64,000 bases of DNA from Areca catechu (GCA_021397845.1 JAHSVC010000034.1:2418001-2482000); one strand, 5' to 3'; shown: positions 1-11,190, numbered from the stretch's first letter. Made by a program: numbers and translations. The notes: a model not told the origin generated them from the sequence alone.

Positions 1-912
1 TTTGATTTCATGAGTCAATTCGATGTGTGATTCGAATTGGACAATTATGTGAGCCAATTTGACCTAATTAGGTCAATTGGGTTCGATCGGATCGAATCGG
101 CTCAACCTAAACCTACTGCTGGCTAGATGTGGAACCCAATGGGTCACACACAATAGAGACTTGGCCAAAGAAGTCATTCATGATTTAATTAGGGTCATAG
201 GATCCTAATTGGTTAGCCGGATTACATACTAGCATATATAGCTAACCAAATTCCTAACCCAATTGGATTGGGTCCGGTTGCTTGCTAATTGGGCTAACCT
301 AATTATGGGAAACCTAAATTAGGTTGAGTCCTAAGTGGGGCTAGCCTAATCAAAGCTAAATCTATTTTAATTTGGATTTAAGGGCATTTTAGGTGCCATA
401 CATGAAGAGTCCCAATGGCATGGGACTCTTGGTACCTAAATGATACCTTAACTTCAAAAGGGCACAGAATGAGCTATAGATCTCTGATTTGAATATAATT
501 TATATGGTCAGAAAGGAGATTTTATGCTCTTTCCAATGACACCCATACTGCCTATGTTTTGACTAATCAAAATTCTTTGAAATTTGCATGGAAGAAGGAT
601 GGCGCGCGCGGTGCATGAAGAGTCGCAACTCTTCATGTAGCATGCAGTTCTGATGGAGAGTCCATCTGCTATCAGGACTCTTCATAATCTTCGATGTTTG
701 GAGATTGAAGAGGCCTCTTGGCTTCCTAGGGACCGGTAATTGACATGTGGCAAGTGAGAATTCGTCCAGATAAAAGAAGGGATGTGAATAAGGCCTTCGG
801 TGCATGAATGGGCTTATTAGATATGATTTTTCAAGCCAGATAACTTCTCTTCGGTCTTGAAAAATCATATCTGATAAGTTGATGGGAGGACATATCACAC
901 GCCCCTCTTGTA

Positions 913-920
913 TCTATAAA
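913..920 (+). promoter_or_regulatory. TATA box of Copia A 5' LTR
   Basis: TATAAATA lies in the context CTTGTATCTATAAATAGGGG, and the same motif is at 8431-8438 in the 3' LTR and, on the minus strand, at 12332-12339 in the LTR of Copia C. Transcription should start about 30 bp downstream. Confidence 0.75.
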
Positions 921-1007
921 TAGGGGCGAAAATGAGTCTGATAAAAAAAATGAAGAATTCCACCGAAGTATTATTCTGAGTGTCTCTCTCTCCCTCCTTC
1001 TTTCTTT

Positions 1008-1024
1008 AAGACAAGACTTGTCTT
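1008..1024 (+). repeat. R-region palindrome of Copia A
   Basis: AAGACAAG, a single A, then CTTGTCTT: two perfect 8-base arms. The same palindrome is at 8523-8539 in the 3' LTR and at 12227-12243 in Copia C. Copia D has a different perfect palindrome at the equivalent place. It lies about 90 bp after the TATA box, so it would form a hairpin near the 5' end of the RNA. Confidence 0.8.
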
Positions 1025-1487
1025 GTTAAAACAAGGTATTTTCTAATAGGACAAGGCTTTGTTTTAGGACATAAGCCTAAGGGGTCCTAGAGGAGGGTTG
1101 TCCTAAAACCAAGAGTGGTTTAAGAGAGTGTCTTTAGTGCCCTACAATAGGACAGGGTGTCCTACAGTGGTCAATAGACCAAAGGCTGCCGAAAGAGTTC
1201 CACTTCTCCAAGCAACTTGAAGAGTTCTTCCTTGGTCCGAGTTTCGTGTGGATCACCGTTGGAGGCGAACGTTTGGGCCCTGGTGGAGAAGAAGGCTGAA
1301 TCAGGGTTTTCTTCATCGATTGGATACTAGCGGTTCAGGTTGGTGCCTAAACTCTAGTTTATATTATATATGCATGTTTGTATATTTTAATTCCTAGTAA
1401 TGAGGTCTTGGGTTAAGGGTTTGGTAGTGGTTTCATAATAAATTTTTGAAATCCACGCTTCCGTCCTGGTCACCAAAACCCTTACAG

Positions 1488-1500
1488 TGGTATCAGAGCC
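1488..1500 (+). other. Primer binding site, initiator-Met tRNA (Copia A)
   Basis: TGGTATCAGAGCC starts two bases after the LTR end and is complementary to the 3' end of plant initiator-Met tRNA, the usual primer of plant Copia elements. Identical sites are at 11761-11773 (minus) and 44856-44868. Confidence 0.95.
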
Positions 1501-1519
1501 ACCTTATTAGGGCTAAATC

Positions 1520-1630
1520 CTACAAAATTTAAAGTTGCCCAATTTTGTAGGACTCTTGAGGTTGCCCATTTTTTAAGACTCTACAAAATTGAAGTTGCCC
1601 AATTTTGTAGGACTCTACAAAAGTTTAAAG
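1520..1630 (+). repeat. Short tandem repeats just after the PBS (Copia A)
   Basis: About three imperfect copies of a unit built on GTTGCCCAATTTTGTAGGAC, mixed with the inverted form CCTACAAAATT. At the same position (between PBS and the first leader stem-loop) Copia C has an unrelated 20-bp array. Confidence 0.7.
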
Positions 1631-1725
1631 TTACATATGATTGATATGTTTATGCATATATGTATGTCACTGGTTAGGGTTTTCATTTAAACCTTAACCG
1701 ATATAGAGATATGTTTAGCTTTCTA

Positions 1726-1803
1726 GTCATCATACTGAAATAAGGTTGCCCTGGCATAATGGTAGATCCATTATGTGGTAGATGGTTGTCCTAGTATGAT
1801 GAC
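1726..1803 (+). other. Leader module 1: long stem-loop (Copia A)
   Basis: GTCATCATACT at 1726-1736 pairs perfectly with AGTATGATGAC at 1793-1803, enclosing a second hairpin GCATAATGG / CCATTATGT at 1754-1776. The same nested design is in Copia D (45049-45126). Copia C and chromovirus B have a longer relative. Lies between PBS and gag, so it is untranslated RNA. Its role is unknown; packaging or dimerisation would be reasonable for this position. Confidence 0.75.
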
Positions 1804-1956
1804 ACACTTGGCACATTATAAATGATATATGATGCATGGTTGATGAATGGTAATATTAGAATGTGCTTCTGTTTGAATTGCCCTCTATTAAAATTATATT
1901 AAGTTGTAGTGTCATATACCAAAAGCAAAATAATCAAGATGATTAGTTGATCATTC

Positions 1957-2100
1957 GGTGTCTAGGAAAAGTGGTTCATGATCGGTAAAGAGGACGTGGT
2001 TTTTAATTGTTTCGTTGACTGACCTGGCCAATTTTTATTGGTGTCTAGGAAAGCAATGGGGGGACTCCCACTACTCTCTCGCTTACCTGGCCGATAAGAT
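1957..2100 (+). other. Leader module 2: GGTGTCTAGG ... GGGGGACTCCCAC ... ACCTGGC (Copia A)
   Basis: The block contains GGTGTCTAGG twice, GTGGTTTTTAATT, GGGGGGACTCCCAC and CTTACCTGGCC. The same order of motifs is in Copia C (11190-11073 and 9894-9840, split by a solo LTR), in Copia D (45280-45422) and, more loosely, in chromovirus B (23190-23081). Read on the other strand, its end GGCCAGGTAAGC resembles a 5' splice site. Confidence 0.65.
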
Positions 2101-2182
2101 TAACTTAATTCTTGATTGATATGCTTAGTGTAATATTCACTACATTAGGCCTTCCTTCATGCTAGGTCATTATATGTTATGA

Positions 2183-2502
2183 TCCGTATTAGGTTTGTTG
2201 TGTACACACAAGGCCTATTATGGTAACTAACACAATTTTGGCCTGGTGCATTTGATGCTTATGGCATGATTTAATATAATACTTTGTTGTGAACACACAA
2301 GGGTATTATTATTACAATCATGACTATAAAGGAATGAAGGGTTTTACTTAACTAAAAATATTATAGTTTGTTGTGCACACACAAGGCTATTAATATTTTA
2401 GAGGCCAGGTTTTGTTAAGAATTGTATGAGATACAATTGGAAAGAGTTTCCTACCTTTGAACTTATAAAAGATTTGTTGTGTACACACAAGGTCTTTTAT
2501 AG
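2183..2502 (+). other. Array of four same-loop hairpins in the Copia A leader
   Basis: Four hairpins at about 2183-2222, 2270-2313, 2355-2400 and 2462-2502. Each has nearly the same loop, TTTGTTGTGTACACACAAGG, but a different stem: for example ATTAGG/CCTATT, AATAC/GTATTA, AATATTATAG/CTATTAATATT and TATAAAAGA/TCTTTTATA. Both sides of each stem differ together between copies. The same four-hairpin set is in Copia C and D. Confidence 0.85.
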
Positions 2503-2675
2503 GAATTAGGATCTCAACCCACTAAGAAACCAATTAGGGTTTCTCGATCATCATATAGAGGGTTATGATGCTTGATAAAATAGTGGAGACATAATTAAGT
2601 TAAAGTCCTAATTTAATTATGTTTTGTCAACATTGGTTGTTTGCTTATGTTATGTTCTTTGTTAATGTAGATTAA

Positions 2676-3602
2676 ATGGCCTCTTCACTCTCACTGTAGT
2701 ATACTTGATGCCAATAAATTGACTGGACCGAACTATGTTGACTGGTTGAGAAACCTAAAGATAGTACTCAGCCAGGAAAAACTTTCTTACATTCTTGATA
2801 CCCCTACCTTGGAACCTTTAGGGGAAGATGCCTCGCAAGAGGAAAAGACCACATACATATGTGGCAAAATGACTCACTCACTGTCAAATGTATCATGCTT
2901 GCCTCTATGCCAATGAGTTGCAAAGGCAACATGATAGCATGACACTAACTCCATACTGCTCAATCTAAAAGAGCTATATGGAGAACATAGTCGAACTGCT
3001 AGATATGAGATATCTAAGCAGTTGTTCCATGCGAGAATGACAGAAGGTACATCCGTACAAGACCACGTACTGATGGTTATTGACCTGATCACTCGATTAG
3101 GTCAACTGGGTTTTGTTATGGATGGGGAGTTGAATCAGGATTTGATCCTGCAGTCACTCCCGAGTCATTTTCACAGTTTGTTCTTAATTATCATATGAAA
3201 AAACTTAACACTTCCTTGCCTGAGCTGTTAAACATGTTAAAAATAGCAAAGAGCCATTTAAAAAAATAAGGCTCCACTTCTTCTTGTGGATGGGATCAAC
3301 AAGAAGAAGTCAGGCAGAAAGGGTCCAAGAGGAGATTGAACCCAAAAAGGGGCATCAAGAAGAAGAAAGGAAAGAAGGCCTCCGGACAGATGACCTGCTT
3401 TCACTGTGGCAAGCCGGGTCATTGGAAGAGGAACTGCAAGGCTTACCTTGCAGGTGTGAAGCTTGGTGCATCAGATGCACCAAAAGGTATGAAAGAAGTT
3501 CATACTATTTTGTCATTGGATTCTTCCATTTCAAATACTTGTGTATTGGATACCGCCTGTGGTCATAATATGCAAATCATTGCAGGGGCTGCAGAGGCTT
3601 AG
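2676..3602 (+). pseudogene. Copia A gag and start of protease, frameshifted
   Basis: The start MASSLSL at 2676 is the same as in Copia D (46020), but a base lost in the next codons shifts the frame, and the gag resumes at 2719 (TGPNYVDWLRNLKIVL, a Copia gag N-terminus). Further breaks follow near 2850. A zinc knuckle CFHCGKPGHWKRNC (CX2CX4HX4C) is encoded from about 3396, and a protease-like ILDTACGH from about 3546, with DTA in place of DTG. The protein would form the virus-like particle; here it cannot be made whole. Confidence 0.9.
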
Positions 3603-3634
3603 AGTATTGAAGGAAGGAGACTTCGAGCTCTACA

Positions 3635-4686
3635 GTGCTGGAGGAGAGTCCATCCAAGCAGAGGCGTAGGGACTTATATCTTGAAGTTACCTTCGGGAAG
3701 ATTTTAGAGCTGAGAGATTGTTACTATATGCCTAAGGTCATTAGAAATATCATATCTGTACCCTTGTTACTTACAAGGTTATACTATGAATGTGATGAGC
3801 AATGGTTGCTCAATCAGCTTTTCTAATGAAATTATATGTTGTGGCGTATTTTGCAATGGTCTTTTAACTCTATCCACTAATGACAATATACTTCATGTAA
3901 GTAACAACGAAAGAGAGATGATGTAAACAATACTTTACTCTGGCACTGTCGGCTTGGACATATTAGTGAGACTAGGATTAGCAAGTTATACAAGGAAAAT
4001 TTCCTTAATCCTTATGATTATGAATCATTAGGAACTTGTGAATCATGTCTCATGGTAAAATGGCCAAGACTCCATTTAGTGGACATAGAGAAAGGACAAC
4101 TGAGTTATTAGGACTCATACATACAGATGTATGTGGGCCTATGACAACTCAGGCCAAGGGTGGATACTTTTATTTCATCATGTTTACTGATGATTTTTCA
4201 AGGTACGGATTTGTGTATCTTATGAAACATAAGTCCGAAGCCTTTGATAAATTTTTAGAGTATCAAAGTATGGTAGAGAAACAAACGGGAAAAGTATTAA
4301 AATCCTTCGATCAGATCGAGGAGGTGAATACTTATCCACCGAGTTTCTCGATCACCTTAAAGAAAAGGGGATTATCTCTGAATGGACCCCTCCTTACACA
4401 CCACAATTAAATGGTGTTGCTGAAAGGAGGAATGTATCTTATTAGATATGGTACGGTCCATGATGTGCTTCACAGAGTTACCTGTTTCCTTCTGGGATAT
4501 GCCTTGGAAACCGTGGCTAATATCTTAAATAGAGTACCATCTAAATCTGTCTCTAGCACTCCATATGAGATATGGAGGGGTAAGAAACCCAATCTTAAGT
4601 ATCTTAAGATATGGGGATGTCCAGCCTATGTCAAAAGAATTTTGGACATAAGCTGGATGCTAGAGCAGATAAGTGTCTATTTGTAG
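3635..4686 (+). pseudogene. Copia A protease end and integrase, frameshifted
   Basis: The pre-integrase zinc finger reads HCRLGH (from about 3943) and later CESC (about 4041). The integrase core follows with HTDVCGP (first catalytic Asp) and FTDDFSRYG. The region of the second Asp and Glu is spoilt by a frameshift at about 4320-4410. The C-terminal part from 4411 keeps STPYEIWRGKKPNLKYLKIWGC, typical of Copia integrases. Frames change at about 3826, 4410 and 4686. Integrase would join the cDNA to the genome; this copy is dead. Confidence 0.88.
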
Positions 4687-4907
4687 GATATCCTAAAGAT
4701 AGTATAGGATATCTGTTCTACCACCCTACTGAACAAAAAATTTTGTCGTAGGCATGCCACTTTTCTGGAGAAAGAGTTCATCCTACAAAAGGCAGTGGGA
4801 GAAATATTGAACTTGAAGAAGTTCAACAAATAGATACATCTCAACCAAATGATAACATAGTTAGTATAGAACCAAAACACACCACTCCTATCCGTAGGTC
4901 TGATAGA

Positions 4908-6550
4908 GTGCGTCATGCACCTGAGAGGTATGGGTTCATTATTGAAAATAATGAAGCCCGGATCATTGAAAATGATGAGCCTCTAACCTATACGGATGCT
5001 GTCATGAGTAGGGACTCAAACAGATGGCTGGAAGCCATGAGATCCGAAATGGACTCCATGTATGTCAACCAAGTGTGGACTTTGGTTGATGCACCAGAGG
5101 GTGTTAACCCTATTGGATGCAAATGGGTCTATAAGAAAAGATTAGGGCAGATGGCCAAGTCAAAACTTATAAAGCCAAGTTAGTGGCTAAGGGTTTCAGA
5201 CAAAAACAGGGAATAGATTATGATGAAATATTTTCTCCTGTTGCCATGCTCAAATCTATTCGGATCATGCTTGCTATAGCAGCATATCATGATTATGAAA
5301 TTTAGCAGATGGATGTGAAAACCGCATTCCTTAATGGTTTCCTTGAGGAAGAGGTCTATATGTCATAGCCAGAAGGTTTTGTCTTGGAGACTAAACCTAA
5401 TCAGGTATGTAGGCTGAAGAAATCCATTTATGGATTAAAGCAAGCATCCAGGAGTTGGAACATCCGATTTGATAAGACAGTCAAAGAGTTTGACTTTATC
5501 AAAAATGAGGATGAACCTTGTGTGTACAAGAAGACTAGTGGGAGTGCCATAGTTTTCTTGGTTCTGTATGTGGATGACATACTCCTCATTGGGAATGATA
5601 TCCCAATGTTACAATCAGTCAAGGTATGGTTATCTAAACAGTTTTCCATGAAAGACTTGGGAGAAGCATCCTATATACTGGGTATCAAGATCTATAGAGA
5701 TAGATCTAGGAGGATGCTAGGCTTATCCCAGTCTAGGTACATTGACCAAGTGCTAAAGAGATTTAGCATGGAGGGAAGTAAAAGAGGTTACTTGCCCATT
5801 GGTCATGGCATACATCTTTCTAAGAAGATGTCTCCTAAGACACCTGAAGAAAGAAATAGAATGAGTTCTATACCTTATGCTTCGCTGTAGGATCTATAAT
5901 GTATGCTATGTTATGTACCAGGCCTGATGTGGCATATGCCTTAGGTATAGCCAGCAGATTTCAGGCTGATCCAGGAGAGGATCACTAGAAGGCTGTGAAA
6001 AATATTCTTAAATACTTGAGAAGGACTAAGGATATTTTTTGATATACGGAGGATCTGATCTTAAACTGGAAGCTTATTCAGATTCTAGTTTTTAATCAGA
6101 TCCAGATGATAGCAAATCTATTTCAGGATATGTTTTTACCCTAAATGGAGGAGCTGTAAGCTAGAAGAGTTCTAAACAGCAGACTGTAGCTGACTCAACA
6201 ACTGAGGCAGAATACATTGCTGTTAGTGAAGCTGCCAAGGAAGCTGTCTGGATGAAGAAGTTCATCTCAGAGTTGGGCGTTGTTCCGGAGATTGAAGGTC
6301 CAGTACCACTTTACTGTGATAATACTGGAGCCGTCGCTCAAGCTAAGAACCTAGAGCTCATCACAAATCAAAGCACATTCTAAGACGCTTCCATCTCGTT
6401 CGAGAGATTGTTGAAAGACAAGAAGTCTGCATTAAAAGAGTAGAAACGAAGAATAACATAGCAGACCCGTTCACTAAGGCTCTACCACAGTGGGAGTTTG
6501 ATCGCCACCTTGATTGTATGGGGTTAAAATTTAAAGGTGATTGGCTTTAG
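4908..6550 (+). pseudogene. Copia A reverse transcriptase and RNase H, with stops
   Basis: RT begins near 4990 (DAVMSRDSNRWLEAM, then GCKWVYKKR). The catalytic box YVDDILLIGND is at about 5566. Stops interrupt it, including TAG at 5303-5305 and 5366-5368, where relatives have IWQMDVKTAF and MSQPEGF. RNase H runs from about 6060 to 6550 with TTEAEYIA and YCDNTGAV. The coding end is TAG at 6548-6550, fifteen bases before the 3' LTR. The gene order integrase before RT is diagnostic of Copia. Confidence 0.9.
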
Positions 6551-6564
6551 TGCAAGTAGGAGAT

Positions 6565-9002
6565 TGAAAGGATTATGCCCTAAAGGCCAATCGAAATGTT
6601 GTATTTCGATGGGATTTTCTTTTGTATCCCAAACCATGTATTGACATTATCAATTAATAAGGCATTTTATTTTCATCATACGCTGTGTCTTATTAATTTT
6701 ATTAAGATATGATGAACCCCATATATTAGAGCTATGGTTCTAGGGTTATGATGAGATCATACCAGTGAGACCTAAAGCCTTAAAACCCTAATCTAGAATA
6801 TTCCTGGTCGATGGGATATTGAGTAGGGGATCAATGTTTCCGGTAAGACCAGCACATCCTATGCATGCTTGGTGAAGAGGGTGACTGATCTCAAGTCACT
6901 TGTGTTTGACACTAATACTAGGATGTGGGTGCTCGTTAGAGAATGAGTTCACTGAATAGATCCAGCTTGAGAACATCTAATGGAACCTTATCTGTTTGTC
7001 AATAGATAGTTCTCATAGTGGGAGTAGTGCATATGGTCCTTTGACCTGAGACTGCCATGGTACCTTGTATGCATGAATCCATACTTTGGTTCACACTCAA
7101 TCATGACACTGAGTCATGCATGGGGTGATACTGGGTATGGTGGATTGCATATGGAGGTTGTGAGAAGGTCAAAAAGGAATCGATCAATCCTAGTAAGAGG
7201 GAAGCGCATCCAGATGATTTCAATCAAATGAAGATTCAAAAATCTTTGATCAAAGTATGAACATTAGAAATAGTTTCTAATGGTTCATTAATGAATCATC
7301 ATTATCAGATTGAGCAAGGAATGAATATGAAATTGGATTTAACAAGTATCCGTATCCATAGTCATATTCAGGGTACAAGTAGATCGAAGGACTGAATTGC
7401 CCGGTAACTCACCACTGAAGATATTTTGGTAAATCTACCAAAATTTCTCATCTTCGGGGTAGGCATGACACGTTGCTAGACATCAATCTTGTCTTGTAGG
7501 TCTTCATGAACCAATTGATTTGGTTTCATGAGTCAATTCGATGTGTGATTCGAATTGGACAATTAGGTGAGCCAATTTGACCTAATTAGGTCAATCGGGT
7601 TCTATCGGATCGAATTGGCTCAAACCTAAACCTACTGCTGGCTAGATGTGGAACCCAATGGATTACACACAATAGAGACTTGGCCAAGGAAGTCATTCAT
7701 GATTTAATTAGGGTCATAGGATCCTAATTGGTTAACCGGATTACAACTAGCATATGTGGCTAACCAAATTCCTAACCTAATTGGATTGGGTCCGGTTGCT
7801 TGCTACTTGGGCTAACCTAATAATGAAAAACCTAAATTAGGTTGAGTCCTAAGTGGGGCTAGCCTAATCAGAGCTAAATCTGATTTTAATTTGGATTTAA
7901 GGGCATTTTAGGCCCATACATGAAGAGTCCCAATGGCATGGGACTCTTGGTACCTAAATGATACCTTAACTTCAAAAGGGCACAGAATGAGCTATAGATC
8001 TCTGATTTGAATATAATTATATGGTCAGAAAGAAAATTTTATGCTCTTTCCAATGACACCCATATTGCCTATATTTTGATTGGTCAACATTCTTTGAAAT
8101 TTGTGTAGAAGAAGGATGGCGCGCGCGGTGCATGAAGAGTCGCAATTCTTCATGTGCGCGCGGTTCTGATGGAGAGTCCTTCTGCTATCAGGACTCTTCA
8201 TAATCTCGATGTTTGAAAATTGAAGAGGCGCCTCTTGGCTTCCTAAGGACCAGTAATTGACATGTGGCAAGTGAGAATTCATCCAGATAAAAGAAGGGAT
8301 GTGAATAAGGCCTTCGGTGCATGAATGGGCTTATTAGATATGATTTTTCAAGCCAAATAACTTCTCTTCGGTCTTGAAAAATCATATCTGATAAGTTGAT
8401 GGAGAACATATCACACGGCCCTCTTGTATCTATAAATAGGGGCGGTGAAATGAGTCTAATAAAAAAAATGAAGAATTCCACCGAAGTATTATTCTGAGTG
8501 TCTCTCTCTCCCTCCTTTCTTTAAGACAAGACTTGTCTTGTTAAGACAAGGTCTTTTCTAATAGGACAAGGCTTTGTTTAGGACATAAGCCTAAGGGTCC
8601 TAGAGGAGGGTTGTCCTAAAACCAAGAGTGGTTTAGGAGAGTGTCTTTAGTGCCCTATAGTAGGAAGGGGTGTCCTATAGTGGTCAATAGACCAAAGGCT
8701 ACCGAAAGAGTTCCACTTCTCTAAGCAACTTGAAGGAGTTCTTCCTTGGTCCGAGTTTCGTGTGGATCACCGTTGGAGAGCGAACGTTTGGGTGCCTGGT
8801 AGAGAAGAAGGCTGAATCAGGTTTTCTTCATCGGATTGGATACTAGCGGTTCAGGTTGGTGCCTAAACTCTAGTTTATATTATATATGCATGTTTGTATG
8901 TTTTAATTCCTAGTAAGGAGGTCTTGGGTTAAGGGTTTGGTAGTGGTTTCATAATAAATTTTTGAAATCAACGCTTCCGCTCTGGTCACCAAAACCCTTA
9001 CA
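6565..9002 (+). repeat. Copia A 3' LTR, full length (2438 bp)
   Basis: It starts TGAAAGGATTATGCCC after the purine-rich AAGTAGGAGAT and ends ...CCCTTACA, matching the end of the 5' LTR. The TATA box is at 8431-8438 and the R palindrome at 8523-8539. LTR start matches that of Copia D (42434), so A and D are related families. It contains a GCGCGCGC tract at about 8119. Confidence 0.95.
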
Positions 9003-9274
9003 TGAGGTTCCATACCTTCATGTTGCCTTTGGAGCTCGTTGCTCATCGAGGCCAACATGATGCACCTGACAGTTGTACTGTCATTTTGCCATATTCTGTT
9101 GTGGCAATTTCTTCCTCTGATGCATCCTCTCTGATCACCATTGGATCCGAGAATCAGCATATTTGAAAGCTTCTCCTGAGTCAAACAATCCTCAGTTCCT
9201 CAGCCAGTCCACATAATTTGGATCGGTTAATTTGTTGGCATCCAAGATGCCCTCAGTGATAAATTTGAAGCCAT
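9003..9274 (-). pseudogene. Copia C gag N-terminal fragment
   Basis: The ATG is at 9274 (ATGGCTTC). The fragment holds the same landmarks as the gag of A and D: DANKL, PNYVDWL, and a downstream ILGSNGDQ-like segment, in changing frames. It is cut at 9003 by insertion of Copia A. Confidence 0.85.
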
Positions 9275-9459
9275 TAAAATAAATGTCCTACATTTAATTA
9301 AAGAACAATATTAGTAGACCACTCAATGATGACATTCATAACTAGATAAGAACTTTATATCTAATTATGTCTCCCACTATTTTCTTCGAATACCATAACC
9401 CTCAATTATGGTAAGCGAGAAACCTTCCTGGTTTCCTTAGTAAGGTTGAGATCCTGATC

Positions 9460-9772
9460 CCTTATTAGTGCCTTGTGTCACACAACAAACACTAATGAGT
9501 TCAAAGGAAGACAACCTTTCCAATTGCAACCCGTGCAATTTTCAACAATTATCTTTGCCTCTAAGACACTTATAGCCTTGTGTCACATAACAAACTATAA
9601 TGTCTTAGTTTAGTCAAACCCTTCTATTCAACCATGATTGAACATTGTTGCCCTTGTGTCACACAACAAAGCAACAACTCCAATCATGCCATAAAGCACT
9701 AAGTGCACCAGATAAATTTCATATCAAACCCTATATAGTAGGCCTTGTGTCACACAAAAACCTACTATAGTC
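9460..9772 (-). other. Four same-loop hairpins in the Copia C leader
   Basis: On the minus strand, four hairpins at about 9502-9460, 9607-9562, 9682-9640 and 9772-9732. All use the loop TTTGTTGTGTGACACAAGG with small changes. Stems differ: CATTAGTG/CACTAATA, ACATTATAG/CTATAAGTGT, GTTGTTGC/GCAACAAT and TATAGTAGG/CCTACTATA. The loop centre differs from that of Copia A but is shared by all four copies here. Confidence 0.85.
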
Positions 9773-9894
9773 TTGACATGAATCCGGCTTAGCATGAAGG
9801 AAGGCATATTATAGCTTACTTAACCAATCAGCATTACCAAAATAGGATTTAGATATGACCAATTGGTCAGGTGAGTGGGAGGGGTGAGGGGGTC

Positions 9895-11067
9895 TGATGT
9901 GGGACAACTCTAAGAATGCTAAATATGCAGTAAAAGCAGTAAACTAATTTTTTGTATGATTTTTAGATTTATGTTTGTTGGCTAATTTCTCAAAGCAAAG
10001 TTAAGAACTAGCAGGTATTCAGTAATTCTAAGAATCATCATATCGCAGGCTGAATCATATAAATTAATGAAATAACCAGGACCCGAGAGTTGAGAAACTC
10101 TCAGTTTAGGATAGTTTATCTTAATTAAATCAGAAAATAAGAGTTTGGAAGGTTTCTTACCAGTCAAGGATTGAAAACTTTGCAGTGAAAAGGATCACTC
10201 ACACTCTGATTGGAGCCTGGATGAAGAAGCTTTAGTTCCTTGAATCAATGGCTGATCTGGACCCAATCTGAAGGCAAGGAAAGCCTCCTCAGGGAGGTGA
10301 ACACCTCAGGGATCTTGCAAAATGTCAAGGGTCAATCAAAACAGTAAGTAAGAAAAAGAAAGGAAACTAGGTTTAGAAGAAATCAGGTTAGGGATTAGAA
10401 GCTAGGCTGTTTGAAGCTTGTTGAAGATCTCCTTGCTTGGTGGCCTAGGGTACTCCTCCTTGGATGTGTGAAGGCTTGGATGGCAGTGATTTAGGGCGTG
10501 GAAAGATGCTAGGGCAGCAAGAAATTCGTCCAAGCACAAGAACACTAACCAAAGAACCAAAACAAACACCAACACAAGACAATAACTCAAAATTTCAGCA
10601 AGTTATATGCATAAGAAAGAGATGTTTAATACAAGAGGGGAGGGGCGGTATTTATAGATTCACCCCAGGGTATATTACTTGAGGGCTAAGAAATCCTAAC
10701 TTGTGGGCCAAGAAATCCTAGTGGACCGGTCAACAGTGAGCCTGTCTTGGGCTGGAGCTCTCTCTTGTAGGCTTGGCGGCATGAAAGGGTCCAGGTGCAT
10801 GAAGGCCGGCTCTGGTTGGAGGGGTATGGTAAATTCCTGGTGCTGACTCTCCTCTTGAACATGACTTGAATGGACTCGATTGGACTCAACTGGACTAATA
10901 AACTGGACCTGACTAAGTGGACTCAACTGACTCAGTTGTCTCACTTTATTACATGACTCAGGACTCAATTGACTTACTTCAGTACAGACTCAAGTAACTC
11001 AGGACTGATGGACTTTAGGACTCGACAAAACTGTAATAGACTTCCGGTCCACTTCGAGTCCCCATAA
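9895..11067 (-). mobile_element. Solo LTR of the chromovirus-B-like family, inside the Copia C leader
   Basis: It begins TGATGTGGGAC like both LTRs of element B, and is flanked by GGGTC at 9890-9894 and 11068-11072, a perfect 5-bp target-site duplication. The two flanks rejoin into leader module 2 of Copia C. A minus-strand TATA box (TATTTATA in plus) is at 10649-10656. The far end reads CCCATAA rather than a CA-complement, so that terminus has mutated. No internal coding sequence is present, as expected after LTR-LTR recombination. Confidence 0.75.
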
Positions 11068-11072
11068 GGGTC

Positions 11073-11190
11073 CCCCTGTTACTTTCCTTAGATACCAATT
11101 AGATTGGCCAGGTCAGACAACGGAACTAATTAAAAATCTCATTTCCTTTACCTTTTCAGAACCACTTGCCTAGACATCAATTGGCTGATC
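11073..11190 (-). other. Copia C leader module 2, right part
   Basis: On the minus strand it reads GATGTCTAGG, AAGTGGTTCTG, TTTTTAATTAGTTCCG, CTGACCTGGCCAAT and GTATCTAAGGAAAG, matching A at 1957-2060. The remainder is at 9894-9840, beyond the solo LTR. Confidence 0.7.

Larger units (their letters stand above)
1..1486 (+). repeat. Copia A 5' LTR (right 1.49 kb)
   Basis: Base 1 corresponds to about 7519 in the 3' LTR, so roughly 950 bp of this LTR lie before the window. It ends ...CCCTTACA directly before the PBS. A TATA box TATAAATA is at 913-920, followed by a purely inverted sequence at 1008-1024 in the expected transcribed R region. The end CTTACA fits the TG...CA rule. Confidence 0.95.
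1..9002 (+). mobile_element. Ty1/Copia element A, nearly complete but decayed, 5' LTR cut by window edge
   Basis: The two LTRs (1-1486 and 6565-9002) match along their whole shared length and flank an initiator-Met PBS, a leader and remnants of gag, protease, integrase, RT and RNase H in that order, which is the Copia order. The element is inserted into the gag of minus-strand Copia C, whose sequence resumes at 9003, so the right target-site copy should be TGAGG at 9003-9007; the left copy lies outside the window. Coding parts carry stops and frameshifts, so it is not autonomous. Lineage within Copia cannot be fixed by eye. Confidence 0.95.

Noticed and set aside
1488..1500. Possible tRNA gene because of the match to initiator-Met tRNA
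   Set aside because: Only the 3' terminal complement is present, at an LTR edge; it is a primer binding site.
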